In this document: piece after piece, positions 1 to 9,082 of the stretch
Numbering within the stretch: position 1 is the stretch's first letter
Layout: each line of letters opens with the position of its first letter
Assembly (NCBI RefSeq): GCF_024055895.1
Contig: NZ_JAMXLE010000001.1
Coordinates: 2,472,698 to 2,536,697, forward strand
Direction of reading: 5' to 3'
From: Rhizobium sp. L1K21
GTDB taxonomy: Bacteria > Pseudomonadota > Alphaproteobacteria > Rhizobiales > Rhizobiaceae
Length of the DNA stretch: 64,000 nucleotides
Translations under genes and position numbers: made by a program
Notes under the pieces: model-generated
The model's input: only the letters and a program-made list of their open reading frames with translations
Database searches by the model: none
What the model was told of the DNA's origin: nothing

Positions 1-58
1 TCAAGGAAATCTGCAAATTCGCAGATGCCGGGAGGCGCAGCATTGCATCATGCAATGC

Positions 59-84
59 AAAAAAGCCCTCTCAGTGGAGGGCTC
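59..84 (-). terminator. Intrinsic terminator after the SleB-type hydrolase gene
   Basis: Read on the minus strand, a 6-7 bp stem (AGCCCTC / GAGGGCT) with a six-base loop is followed at once by six T residues. It lies 25 bases beyond the stop codon of the hydrolase gene. A second small palindrome (GCATTGCA-TCA-TGCAATGC, 40-58) lies just beyond it. Confidence 0.85.
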
Positions 85-108
85 AAAGGCTGGAAAGGAG
101 CTGACGGT

Positions 109-1326
109 CTAAGACCAACCGCCGCCATAGGTGCGATAGAAGATGTGAAGACCGATGCGACCGACCTTCTGCATGGTGCGGGCCCAGCGCGGATGTACAT
201 AAGTGGCGTGATAATGGGTGGCGGAGCCGACTTCCTTCAGCCAGATCTTGCCGGCTGTTACGGCCATTGCCACATCACGGGCGGTTTCCCAATTGCTCTT
301 GGAGCGGATGCGGTCGCGGATATTGTCGCAGGCAAAGGAGAACTGGCAGCGGTTGCGCCATTGCTTGTTCTGATAGACGACGCCGCAAATGGTGCCGGGA
401 TAGGTGGGATTGCGCACGCGATTGAGAATGACCTGGGCAACGGCTGCCTGCCCCTTTACGGGTTCGCCGCGCGCTTCGAAATAGATGCCTGAGGCCAGGC
501 ATTGCTGTTCCTTGTCGGAAAACACATCAGCGGGAAGTGCTGTTGCCACCCACTCGTGATCACCTGGACCAACCTCGGGAATAAAGCGTCCAGCGTTCTT
601 GTCGGCTTTCAGAATGGAATCAAAGGGCGACTGACGTGAATAATCCGGCTTGGGCGGTGCATAGGCCGTTGCCAGAACATCGGCGTGATCATTGTTGACC
701 AGACTTGCAATTTCACGCGGCACGCCGGGGTTCTGCCGAACCGGCTTGCGTTCGTAAAATGCCTGCGCAATCGTCAGCTCCTTGCCCTTGATTGCGGGCT
801 TGAGAAAGGCCGTCTCGCGGGAGACCTTTTCCACAGGCTTCAAGAGCGACGCTGCGCGATCAAGCACTGTGCCGGCAGAAAAGTCTTTCGGCGGCTGCAC
901 GGGTGCGATGGCAACAACACGGCCTTTTTTCAGGCCACGGGTAACGCGATCTTCATCCGGTGTCGTCTCGTAGGGCTTGCCCTCCGTGCGCATGGCAATC
1001 TTTTCACCACCGGGCAGTTCCACGCCACCGCTTTGCATGACCGATCCCGTCTTGACCGGATCGGCAAAGACCATATCGACAGTCTGGATGGAGCCGGCGG
1101 GCGACGGGGTCAGGTAGACGCGGCCTTCGCCATTGTTGTTGATACCGGCGAGATAGGCGGCGATATCGGATCTTCCAACATTTTCCGGGAGGGCTGAATA
1201 GATCGCTGCACCGAGTGCAAGCGTGACCAAAAAGCGTCCGACCGAAGAATGCGCGCGACGCTTCGCTACTCTGTTACGCACGTACTCAACTCCACAACCA
1301 AATACAAACTGTCGCGCAGAATGAAT
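109..1326 (-). CDS. SleB-family cell wall hydrolase
   Basis: This is probably a peptidoglycan hydrolase acting outside the inner membrane. The last ~130 residues match the SleB (Hydrolase_2) domain: ECLASGIYFEARGE with the conserved Glu, then AVAQVILNRV, TICGVVYQ and CQFSFACD. A single hydrophobic stretch (FLVTLALGAAIYS) near the N-terminus looks like an uncleaved signal anchor. The middle (about residues 80-260) is low-conservation linker. The ORF can be extended to 1425, but that start overlaps kup by 35 bases and adds residues that look unstructured. The ATG at 1326 (405 aa) is preferred, and a start nearer the hydrophobic segment is also possible. Spore-cortex function is not implied, because these proteins are common in non-sporing Rhizobiales. 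Confidence 0.82.
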   Translation of the reverse strand: MHSARQFVFGCGVEYVRNRVAKRRAHSSVGRFLVTLALGAAIYSALPENVGRSDIAAYLAGINNNGEGRVYLTPSPAGSIQTVDMVFADPVKTGSVMQSGGVELPGGEKIAMRTEGKPYETTPDEDRVTRGLKKGRVVAIAPVQPPKDFSAGTVLDRAASLLKPVEKVSRETAFLKPAIKGKELTIAQAFYERKPVRQNPGVPREIASLVNNDHADVLATAYAPPKPDYSRQSPFDSILKADKNAGRFIPEVGPGDHEWVATALPADVFSDKEQQCLASGIYFEARGEPVKGQAAVAQVILNRVRNPTYPGTICGVVYQNKQWRNRCQFSFACDNIRDRIRSKSNWETARDVAMAVTAGKIWLKEVGSATHYHATYVHPRWARTMQKVGRIGLHIFYRTYGGGWS

Positions 1327-1390
1327 CATTAACCTTGATACATGGTTAATAGGCCGTGCCAGAATTGACCGCTGAACGCCAAGGACAGGT

Positions 1391-3295
1391 TCAGATGACG
1401 ACTTGCGTGCCGAGTTCGACGACACGGTTGCTCGGCAGGCGGAAATAGTCAGACGGGCGGGTTGCCAGATTGGCGAGCGCTATGAATATCCTGTCCTGCC
1501 AGAAGGGCATGCCTTCGTTGCGGCTGGGAACCAGCTGCCTGCGGCCCAGATAAAACGAGGTCGACATGATCTCGAACTTCATGGCTTCCTTGCGGATTTT
1601 GCTGAGCGCCTGCAGAACATTGGGCGTTTCCATGAAACCGAAGGTGATTTCCAGCTTTTCGAAACTTTCCGCAATCGGGCTGATGCGATAGCGCTCATTC
1701 TCACCGACATAGGGGCGTCGCGCGGTTCTGACGACCAGGATGATATTCTGCTGGTGCAGCACGTGATTGTGCTTGAGATTATGCATCAGCGCCGGCGGGG
1801 TATATTCCGGATCGCTGGTCAGGAAGATGGCGGTGCCGGGAACACGCACAGGCGCATGCTCGCCATCACGCGAGATCATGGGAATGAACTCTTCGAGAAG
1901 AAGCGCGCCACGCTGCGCCTTGACCATCAGAAGCTGGCTGCCGCGCCACCAGCTCCACATCACGAGTGTGAACGCGCCGGCAACGATGACCGGCACGTAA
2001 CCGCCGTCGATGATCTTCACCAGGTTGGCCCCGAGGAAAACAATCTCGAGCGCCAGCAGTGGCAACAGGATGAGTGTAACCAGGCCGATGTTCCAGCGCA
2101 TCTTCGCCCGCAGATAAGCGCCCGCGAGCAGCGTGGTGATGACCATCGCCCCGGTTACCGAAATGCCATAAGCGGTGGCCAGAGCATCGGAGCTACGGAA
2201 TGTCAGCACCAGCACGATGACGCCGATTGCCAGAATGGCGTTGATGGCCGGCAGATAAATCTGGCCCGTATGCCGTTCTGAGGTGTGCTGTACTTCCATG
2301 CGCGGCAGAAAACCCATGTGGATCGCCTGGCTGGCCAACGAAAATGCGCCGGTGATGACAGCCTGGCTGGCGATGATCGTGGCAATCGTTGCCATGATCA
2401 CGGCTGGCAGCAGGGCCCAATCCGGAAACATGAGGAAGAATGGGTTGGACGCCGCCGCGGGATTTTTGAGAACAAAGGCCCCCTGCCCCAGATAATTGAT
2501 TGCAAGGGCCGGGAAGACAACGGCGAACCAGGCAAGCTGGATCGGCTTGCGTCCGAAATGTCCGAGATCGGCATAAAGCGCTTCTGCCCCGGTGACCGTC
2601 AGGAAAACAGCGCCCAGAACCACCATGCCGCGCCAGCCTTCGCCAAGCAGGAAGCCGATGGCGTGAACGGGATTGAAAGCCAGGAAAATGTCCCAATCGT
2701 CGGAGACGTGGTAGAGGCCCACAGCGGTCAGCATGATGAACCAGAGAAGTGTCAGCGGGCCAAAAAAGGCCGACACGGAGCCCGTGCCGCGCCGCTGAAC
2801 CAGGAAGAGCGCAATGAGAATGCCTAGCGAAACCGGCAAGACATAATCGGCCATGCCGGGCTCGATGAATTCGGTTCCTTCGATCGCAGAAAGCACCGAC
2901 AACGCCGGCGTGATCATGGCATCACCCATGAAAAGCGCTGCACCGGCAATGCCCATGAAAATGAGCGGAACAAGACTGCCGCGCGCCGATTTCATCAAAA
3001 GTGCCAACAGGGAGAGCGTTCCACCCTCGCCTTCATTGTCTGCGCGCATGAGGAAAAGAACGTATTTGACCGTGACGATGATTGTCAGCGTCCAGAGCAT
3101 GCACGATACGATGCCGATGACCTCGCCGCGGCCGATCCCGTCGTCGGCCACGGGTCTCAGTGCCTCTTTGAAAGCATAGAGTGGGCTCGTTCCGATATCG
3201 CCGTAAACGACGCCAATCGACCCCAAAGAGCCGAGCAGCAACCCTTTGATGCCCGAATTACCGCCATGCGTATGGCCTTCGGCAGTCATATCCAT
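1391..3295 (-). CDS. kup: Kup-type low-affinity potassium transporter
   Basis: This is an inner-membrane K+ uptake protein of the Kup/HAK/KUP family, probably K+/H+ symport. The N-terminus has the family signature [20 protein letters not shown], followed by about twelve hydrophobic segments up to residue ~440 and a soluble C-terminal region of ~190 residues. The length of 634 aa is normal. Other recognisable stretches are [14 protein letters not shown] and the Gly/Pro-rich pore segments. The start at MDMTAEGH leaves a short polar leader before the first helix, as in other Kup proteins. The SleB-type gene follows closely, so the two may be co-transcribed. Confidence 0.95.
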   Translation of the reverse strand: MDMTAEGHTHGGNSGIKGLLLGSLGSIGVVYGDIGTSPLYAFKEALRPVADDGIGRGEVIGIVSCMLWTLTIIVTVKYVLFLMRADNEGEGGTLSLLALLMKSARGSLVPLIFMGIAGAALFMGDAMITPALSVLSAIEGTEFIEPGMADYVLPVSLGILIALFLVQRRGTGSVSAFFGPLTLLWFIMLTAVGLYHVSDDWDIFLAFNPVHAIGFLLGEGWRGMVVLGAVFLTVTGAEALYADLGHFGRKPIQLAWFAVVFPALAINYLGQGAFVLKNPAAASNPFFLMFPDWALLPAVIMATIATIIASQAVITGAFSLASQAIHMGFLPRMEVQHTSERHTGQIYLPAINAILAIGVIVLVLTFRSSDALATAYGISVTGAMVITTLLAGAYLRAKMRWNIGLVTLILLPLLALEIVFLGANLVKIIDGGYVPVIVAGAFTLVMWSWWRGSQLLMVKAQRGALLLEEFIPMISRDGEHAPVRVPGTAIFLTSDPEYTPPALMHNLKHNHVLHQQNIILVVRTARRPYVGENERYRISPIAESFEKLEITFGFMETPNVLQALSKIRKEAMKFEIMSTSFYLGRRQLVPSRNEGMPFWQDRIFIALANLATRPSDYFRLPSNRVVELGTQVVI

Positions 3296-3570
3296 GTCGA
3301 ATCCGATGTCTTATTGATCTGAAAGAAGTGACAGCAAAACGTGCTTACTGAAAAACAACCCGGAAAATCCTCTCACACGGTCAGTGTCACACAGGGTGCG
3401 CTGTCCCGATGGTTGTTGAAAAGGCGGTTGGCTGTGACCAACCGTCAAACTTTGAGATTGTCAAAGCACAATGGCGGCCCCGTGCCAAGCAAATTGTTGC
3501 TGCACAATTGCCGCATTGGTGAACCTTTCGGGCAGAGTATTGCCTTTAGTTTCTTATGGATCGGCGGCTT

Positions 3571-4704
3571 TTACTCGAAGACGATCTCAGGTGCTGAGCG
3601 GGGTTTGCGTGAGCTGATCGCGTTCCAGACATTTTCTGCTATCGTACGATAGGCCTTTGCATGCACGCCATCGGGTGCGCTTGCGACGACGGGTGTGCCG
3701 GCATCGGAGGTTTCGCGGATGGCCATATCCAGCGGAATTTCGCCCAGGAAAGGCGCGCCGATCTTCTCGGCTTCCTGACGCACACCGCCATGGCCGAAAA
3801 TGTCGTGGCGACCGCCGCAATCGGGGCAGACGAAATAGCTCATGTTTTCAACAACACCCAGAACCGGGATTTCCACCTTGGCAAACATGTTGATGGCCTT
3901 GCGGGCATCGAGAAGCGCCAGATCCTGCGGGGTCGACACGATAACGCTGCCGGCAAGCGGCACCTGCTGGGCCATGGTGAGCTGAACATCACCGGTGCCG
4001 GGCGGCATATCCACCACCAGCACATCAAGATCGCCCCAATTGACCTCGCGCAGCATCTGCAAAAGGGCAGACTGGATCATCGGGCCGCGCCAGACCATGG
4101 CGGTTCCCTCATCCACGAGGAAGCCCATGGACATGGCTTTGAGGCCATAATTCTCCATCGGAATGATGCGCCGGCCGTCAGAGGTTTTCGGCTTGCCGGA
4201 AATCTGCAGAAGGCGCGGAATGGAGGGGCCGTAAATATCGGCATCCAGAATCGCTGCCCTCAAACCATTGGCCTGGAAGGCGAGCGCGAGATTGACTGCC
4301 GTTGTCGATTTACCCACACCGCCCTTGCCCGAGGCGACCGCCACAATCGCGCCAATGCCGGGGATTTCCTGCTTGGCGGGCTGTTGCGGGCGCTGCGGCT
4401 GGCGGGGTGTTTGTTGTGCCGGGCGCGCTGGCTGCGCGGGCGCTTCGCCTGCTTTCTTGTCGGCGGTCAAGACGACGACGGCGCTCTTGATACCATCGAC
4501 GGAAAGTGCTGCCTTTTCAGCCGCTTCACGCAGAGGTTCAAGCTCCTGAGCCCTGGCGGCAGGAACGGAGAGCGAGAAATAAGCCTTTCCATCGGAGACG
4601 AAAATATCAGACACAAGACCGAGACTGACAATATCACCGTCCGCGCCTGGAAAGGTCAGGGAGCGCAATCTGTCTTTGATGGAGGTGATGGCCTTGTCAG
4701 TCAT
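3571..4704 (-). CDS. mrp: Mrp/ApbC/NBP35-type P-loop iron-sulfur cluster carrier
   Basis: This is a cytoplasmic ATPase that binds and transfers Fe-S clusters. Residues 1-85 form a DUF59/MIP18-like domain, followed by a Pro/Gln/Ala-rich linker (about 88-115) and then the Mrp ATPase domain. The deviant Walker A is SGKGGVGKST, the second nucleotide motif is DADIYGPSIPR, and the cluster-binding CPDCGG sits after ENMSYFV. The 377 aa length is typical. It lies downstream of cysG with a 123-base gap, so it probably has its own promoter. Supplying Fe-S clusters to the neighbouring nitrate and nitrite reductases is possible, but Mrp is a housekeeping protein. Confidence 0.95.
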   Translation of the reverse strand: MTDKAITSIKDRLRSLTFPGADGDIVSLGLVSDIFVSDGKAYFSLSVPAARAQELEPLREAAEKAALSVDGIKSAVVVLTADKKAGEAPAQPARPAQQTPRQPQRPQQPAKQEIPGIGAIVAVASGKGGVGKSTTAVNLALAFQANGLRAAILDADIYGPSIPRLLQISGKPKTSDGRRIIPMENYGLKAMSMGFLVDEGTAMVWRGPMIQSALLQMLREVNWGDLDVLVVDMPPGTGDVQLTMAQQVPLAGSVIVSTPQDLALLDARKAINMFAKVEIPVLGVVENMSYFVCPDCGGRHDIFGHGGVRQEAEKIGAPFLGEIPLDMAIRETSDAGTPVVASAPDGVHAKAYRTIAENVWNAISSRKPRSAPEIVFE

Positions 4705-4827
4705 GAGATCGGTCGCCTTTCAGGTTTTTGCGCTTGCGCGCAATCTATGTATGCAGGCGTCAAAATCAAGGCTGACTACATAGATGAGCTTCGATCTCTT
4801 CCGAAGTGAACCCAACGCGGTCAACTG

Positions 4828-5949
4828 TCAGGCCGAGGCCTTGCCCCTTTGCGGCAAAGCGTGCTCTGCCTGCCAATTGTCTGACGCTGCACTGACGCCA
4901 CGAACGACGCTTGCGTTAACTCCAAGGCGGGCAAGAGCCTGCATTTCACGCTCGATTTCCCGTGTCGGGGATGCATCTCCTGATACCAGACGCACCACAC
5001 GCTTGCCTGCGCGCACGAGCGAGATGGTCGCGTTGGAAACCGCATTTTCCCCTTCCCCGCATTCGCTGACGAAGAGGCGCTTGGCTTCGCGGCGGGCAAG
5101 TTCGAGCACGTCTGCTGTCACGCCACCCTCATAGAGAATAACGTCTGCCGATTGCAACGCACGCACAGCCTTCAGTGTCAACATCTCGGCATCGCCCGGA
5201 CCTGCCCCAACATAGGTGACGCTGCCTGCCAGGCTTTCGCCCAAGGCCGAAATCTTGTCGATGCTTTCAATGAGCGTGCGCTCGTCGGCTTCGTCGGGCT
5301 GGTTGTTGCCTTTAAAGGCCATGTCGACGAAACGCTCCCAGAAAAGGCGCCTTGGCGTGCCTGCCCCCAGCCGATCCGTCACCTCACCGCGCAACTTGCG
5401 GGCAAGCTCGGCCCAACCTTTGAGCGCCGGTGGAAGCAGCGTTTCGATGCGCCGGCGGATCGCCTGCGCCAGAATGGGGGCAGCGCCATCGGTGGAAATC
5501 GCGATCACAACGGGCGAGCGATTGACGATAGAACCGAATTGAAACTGGCAGAATTCCGGCTTGTCGATAACGTTGACCGGGACACCGGCGGCGCGGGCAG
5601 CCTCGTAGAATGCCCGCGCCTCCAGATCGTCTGCGCAATCGGCTAAAGCCATTGCGAAGGCGCTCAGGTCTGCCACATGCCAATCTTCCTGCACCAGAAC
5701 GATATTGCCTTGATTTCCATCAATGGACGAAAGCTCTTGCGTCGGCTTTTCGTCGCCCAGGTAAACATGAACCGCTGCGCCGCATGCCGCCAGAAGCTCT
5801 GCTTTCCAGGCAACGGCGTCCGTGGCCCCGGCGATCAGAGCCGGCTTGCCGTTCAAATCCCAGAAGACGGGCAGCTTGGCGAGCGGCTCCATGCGGGCGA
5901 CCCGGCGAGCGGGCCTGTTATTCTGCGGCTGCTGGAAGGCGGTGTTCAT
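4828..5949 (-). CDS. cysG: CysG-like siroheme synthase with a truncated methyltransferase half
   Basis: The first ~215 residues are the precorrin-2 dehydrogenase/ferrochelatase module of CysG: a Rossmann segment (PALIAGATDAVAWKAELL), NVIDKPE with the expected catalytic Asp, and NRSPVVIAISTDGAAPILAQ. From about residue 240 a uroporphyrinogen-III methyltransferase domain starts normally (VGAGPGDAEMLTLKA) but ends after ~130 residues, about half the usual length. Positions normally YDRLV and GKRAG read YEGGV and SECGE, and the GGDPFVFGRG loop is replaced. The protein is 373 aa against ~460-480 for full CysG. It overlaps the 3' end of nasA by 32 bases, or an ATG at 5892 would avoid this. It probably finishes siroheme for NirB, with methylation supplied by another enzyme. 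Confidence 0.85.
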   Translation of the reverse strand: MNTAFQQPQNNRPARRVARMEPLAKLPVFWDLNGKPALIAGATDAVAWKAELLAACGAAVHVYLGDEKPTQELSSIDGNQGNIVLVQEDWHVADLSAFAMALADCADDLEARAFYEAARAAGVPVNVIDKPEFCQFQFGSIVNRSPVVIAISTDGAAPILAQAIRRRIETLLPPALKGWAELARKLRGEVTDRLGAGTPRRLFWERFVDMAFKGNNQPDEADERTLIESIDKISALGESLAGSVTYVGAGPGDAEMLTLKAVRALQSADVILYEGGVTADVLELARREAKRLFVSECGEGENAVSNATISLVRAGKRVVRLVSGDASPTREIEREMQALARLGVNASVVRGVSAASDNWQAEHALPQRGKASA

Positions 5950-8578
5950 GGATCATCCCCCTGATTTCGGAACGGCAGGAGCCGCAATTGGTGCCGGCTT
6001 TCGTGCATTCGCCGATGGCTTCGACCGTTGCATGACCGGCCTCTATGGCGCTGGTGATCTGGTTGATGCCGATGGAAAAACACGAGCAGACGATGGCACC
6101 GGGGTCCGGCTGGTCTTGACCCGGACGGCCCGCGGCAATTGCGAAGCGGGTGCGCGTGTTGCCATGGTGTTTGCCCAACTGCGCGACGGCCCAGTTTCGC
6201 GAGACTTCGACAGGTTCGGTGGCGACATAAAGTGCTGCAAGCAGCTTTTCACCCTCGAAGAAGGCAAGACGCGCGACGCCTTTTTGGCGATCCGTGTAGC
6301 CGATGATTTCGGCGTCGCCGGACAGGCCGAAAGCATTGCGGCACCATGCGCCCCAATCCTCCACAGGCTCGTCAAAGCCGAGTTCAATGCGCCAGCCGCT
6401 GTCTGCTCTGGCAAGCGCCCAGTATGGCACGTTTTCCAGATGCTCCGGCTTTTCCGCGGTGACGGCGAAGCCGTATGCTCCCGCAGCGAACGGCTTGAGG
6501 GAAACGCCAGCCTGCTTCAATGCTGGTTGGCCGGAATGCGGGTCGACCTTGGCTTTCACCAGCACATCGGCACGCGCGCTCGATGCGAATTGGGCGGTCC
6601 AGTGCATGGGCATGAAGATAGAGCCGCGCCGCTGGCGGGGTGTCACCAAGGCCCGCACGATGTTTGTGCCATGGGGGCTTTCGATCTTCACGAGACTTGC
6701 GGGCGCAACGCCAAGCTCAGCCGCATCCGCCGGATTGATCTCGCAGAATGGCTCGGCAATGTGTTGCGACAAGCGGGCCGATTTCCCCGTGCGGGTCATG
6801 GTGTGCCACTGGTCGCGAATGCGGCCCGTGTTCAGCGTGAAGGGATAAGCAGGCTCGATTTCATGAGCCTGTTGGCGCACGGCGATGAAGCGGCCCTTGC
6901 GGTTTGGCGTGTAGAAGCCACCTTCTGCAAAAAAGCGGGTTTCGACGGGCGGCTTGTTTGCCGGTTGCGGCCATTGGAAGGGCGTGAGTGCGTCGAAACC
7001 ATTTTTGGAGATTGCCGCATGTGCGCCGATGTCGAAATCGCGGGTGCCATTGTTTTCCAAGGCTGAAAGGGCGGCATGTTCGCTGAAAACCTCTGAGGCG
7101 TCTTCCCAGGCGAAGGCGCTTTCAAAGCCTATACGCCTGCCGACTTCGGCCAATTGCCGCCAATCGGCCATGGCCTCGCCCGGTTCTGCCAGAAACGCAC
7201 GCTGGCGGGAAATGCGGCGTTCGGAATTGGTGACCGTGCCATCTTTCTCGCCCCAACCAAGCGCGGGCAAAAGAACGTCGGCAAATGCCGCCGTATCAGT
7301 ATTTTTCTGGATATCGGAGACCACGACGAAGGGGCAGGCTGCAAGTGCTGCCTTCACATTGTCGGCCTCGGGCAGAGAAACGACCGGGTTGGTGGACATG
7401 ATCCAGAGCGCCTTGATGCGGCCATCGGCAACCGCCTGGAACATATCGACGGCCTTGAGGCCTGCGCGCGTGGCCATGACCGGCGCTTTCCAGAAATCCT
7501 GAACCAGTCTGCGATGATCTTCGTTTTCCAGCGCCAGATGCGCGGCTAGCATATTGGCAAGGCCGCCCACCTCCCGTCCGCCCATTGCATTGGGCTGGCC
7601 GGTCAGCGAGAACGGCCCCATGCCCGGCCTGCCGATGCGGCCCGTGGCGAAATGGCAGTTGATGATGGCGTTGACCTTGTCGGTGCCGCTCATCGACTGG
7701 TTGACGCCTTGCGAATAGCAGGTGACGACCTTTTCCGTGCGCTCAAAGAGTTCGAAAAAGGCCGTCAGCTCCTCCCAGGAAAGACCGGTGATAGAAGACA
7801 ATGTGGTAGCGTTTTGCTCTTTTGCCGCAGCCAGCGCGTCGTCAAAACCTTCGGTGTAAGCCGCGACATAGGCAGCGTTGAACGCTGGCGAACGGGCCAG
7901 ATGAGCAAGAAGCCCATTGAAGAGGGCAACATCGGCATCCGGCTTGATGCCCAAATGCATATCAGCAATATCGCAGGTCATGGTGCGGCGCGGATCAATC
8001 ACCACGATCTTCATATGTGGCCGCGCGGTCTTGGCGGCTGCAATGCGCTGGTAAATGACCGGGTGGCACCAGGCGAGATTGGAGCCGGTGAGCACAATGA
8101 GATCGGCAAGCTCGAGATCTTCGTAGATGCCGGGAACGGTGTCGGACCCGAAAGCACGGCGGTGGCCTGCAACGGAGGAGGCCATGCAGAGTCGCGAATT
8201 GGTATCGACATTGGCCGAACCGATGAAGCCTTTCATCAGCTTGTTGGCAACGTAATAATCTTCCGTCAGGCTCTGACCGGAGAGGTAGAAGGCGACCGAA
8301 TCCGGGCCGTGTTCGCGGATGCTGGAGAGGAATTTTTCGGCGACGATATCAAGCGCGCTATCCCAGCTTGCGCGATCGCCGTTGATTTCCGGATAGAGAA
8401 GCCGTCCGTCCATATCGAGCGTTTCGCCAAGCGCTGAGCCCTTGGAGCAGAGACGGCCATAGTTGGACGGGTGATCCGGGTCGCCTTTGACGGTGACGGA
8501 GCCGTCATCGTGCCTGGTGGCTATGACGCCGCAGCCGACGCCGCAATAGGGACAGGTGGTCCTGGTTTCGGTGGTCAT
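5918..8578 (-). CDS. nasA: Assimilatory nitrate reductase catalytic subunit
   Basis: This is a cytoplasmic molybdopterin enzyme reducing nitrate to nitrite. The N-terminal [4Fe-4S] motif CPYCGVGCGV...LCSKG begins at residue ~9. The molybdopterin oxidoreductase and MopB dinucleotide-binding domains follow (GQPNAMGGREVGGLANML; NTGRIRDQWHTMTRTG). The last ~55 residues are a BFD-like [2Fe-2S] domain (CSCFSIGINQI ... CTKAGTNCGSC). The ORF can be extended upstream to 8725, but that extension runs through an intergenic palindromic element, so the ATG at 8578 right before the Fe-S motif is the start (886 aa, normal for NasA). The expected electron donor is ferredoxin or an NADH-linked reductase not encoded here. 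Confidence 0.95.
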   Translation of the reverse strand: MTTETRTTCPYCGVGCGVIATRHDDGSVTVKGDPDHPSNYGRLCSKGSALGETLDMDGRLLYPEINGDRASWDSALDIVAEKFLSSIREHGPDSVAFYLSGQSLTEDYYVANKLMKGFIGSANVDTNSRLCMASSVAGHRRAFGSDTVPGIYEDLELADLIVLTGSNLAWCHPVIYQRIAAAKTARPHMKIVVIDPRRTMTCDIADMHLGIKPDADVALFNGLLAHLARSPAFNAAYVAAYTEGFDDALAAAKEQNATTLSSITGLSWEELTAFFELFERTEKVVTCYSQGVNQSMSGTDKVNAIINCHFATGRIGRPGMGPFSLTGQPNAMGGREVGGLANMLAAHLALENEDHRRLVQDFWKAPVMATRAGLKAVDMFQAVADGRIKALWIMSTNPVVSLPEADNVKAALAACPFVVVSDIQKNTDTAAFADVLLPALGWGEKDGTVTNSERRISRQRAFLAEPGEAMADWRQLAEVGRRIGFESAFAWEDASEVFSEHAALSALENNGTRDFDIGAHAAISKNGFDALTPFQWPQPANKPPVETRFFAEGGFYTPNRKGRFIAVRQQAHEIEPAYPFTLNTGRIRDQWHTMTRTGKSARLSQHIAEPFCEINPADAAELGVAPASLVKIESPHGTNIVRALVTPRQRRGSIFMPMHWTAQFASSARADVLVKAKVDPHSGQPALKQAGVSLKPFAAGAYGFAVTAEKPEHLENVPYWALARADSGWRIELGFDEPVEDWGAWCRNAFGLSGDAEIIGYTDRQKGVARLAFFEGEKLLAALYVATEPVEVSRNWAVAQLGKHHGNTRTRFAIAAGRPGQDQPDPGAIVCSCFSIGINQITSAIEAGHATVEAIGECTKAGTNCGSCRSEIRGMIHEHRLPAAAE

Positions 8579-8588
8579 GTTTGCACGC

Positions 8589-8712
8589 CCCTCTTCTCCC
8601 CTTGGGGAGAAGTGCCGAGTGAAACGAGGCGATGAGGGGTTCTCACCGCGGTCGCATTTTGGGAACCCCTCATCCGCCCCTTCGGGGCACCTTCTCCCCA
8701 AGGGGAGAAGGG
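8589..8712. repeat. RIME-like intergenic mosaic palindromic element
   Basis: This lies between nirD and nasA. Two near-identical 20-bp palindromes with arms CTTCTCCCC / GGGGAGAAG sit at 8593-8612 and 8691-8710. They enclose a long inverted repeat, GATGAGGGGTTC (8631-8642) against GAACCCCTCATC (8663-8674), and a small CCCC-TTC-GGGG hairpin. This composition resembles the RIME repeats of Rhizobiaceae. It is transcribed within the operon and could affect mRNA stability between nirD and nasA. Confidence 0.7.
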
Positions 8713-8737
8713 CGCTCGTTGACACCCGACCATGCCT

Positions 8738-9070
8738 TTACTCCGCAGCCACCAATGCTTCTTCACCGAGCAACATGAAGATCATTCCATTCTCCACCCG
8801 CAGCGGAAATGTCTTGACCGAACCTTCGTCCGCTCCTCTGGCTTGACCTGTTTCCAGCGAAATCACCCAATTGTGCAGCGGGCATGTGACCGATGCATCG
8901 TGCACGATGCCCTGAGAGAGCGGGCCTTTCTTATGCGGGCACATGTCCTCGATGGCGTGCACTTCGTTATCCGCGGTGCGGAAGATGGCGATCTTGCCTT
9001 GCGGCGTCATGACACAGCGTGCGCCACGAAGCGGGATATCGTCGATGTGACCGATTTCGAACCATTCCAT
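8738..9070 (-). CDS. nirD: Nitrite reductase small subunit, Rieske type
   Basis: This is the small subunit of the NAD(P)H-dependent assimilatory nitrite reductase. It is 110 aa and a single Rieske-fold domain. The cluster ligand pattern is intact, with C-x-H in MCPHKKGPL and C-x-x-H in CPLHNWVI, so a [2Fe-2S] cluster can be predicted. Some NirD proteins, such as that of E. coli, have lost these ligands. It begins 12 bases after nirB ends, so co-transcription and probably coupled translation are expected. The RIME-like repeat separates it from nasA. Confidence 0.95.
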   Translation of the reverse strand: MEWFEIGHIDDIPLRGARCVMTPQGKIAIFRTADNEVHAIEDMCPHKKGPLSQGIVHDASVTCPLHNWVISLETGQARGADEGSVKTFPLRVENGMIFMLLGEEALVAAE

Positions 9071-9082
9071 GATCTGATCTCC

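Noticed and set aside
3341..3652. Plus-strand ORF of 103 residues between kup and mrp
   Set aside because: It overlaps the end of mrp, shows no domain or ribosome site, and fits the intergenic region between two minus-strand genes.
8579..8725. N-terminal extension of NasA
   Set aside because: The extended reading frame passes through the RIME-like palindromes and encodes no family residues; the ATG at 8578 is the usual NasA start.
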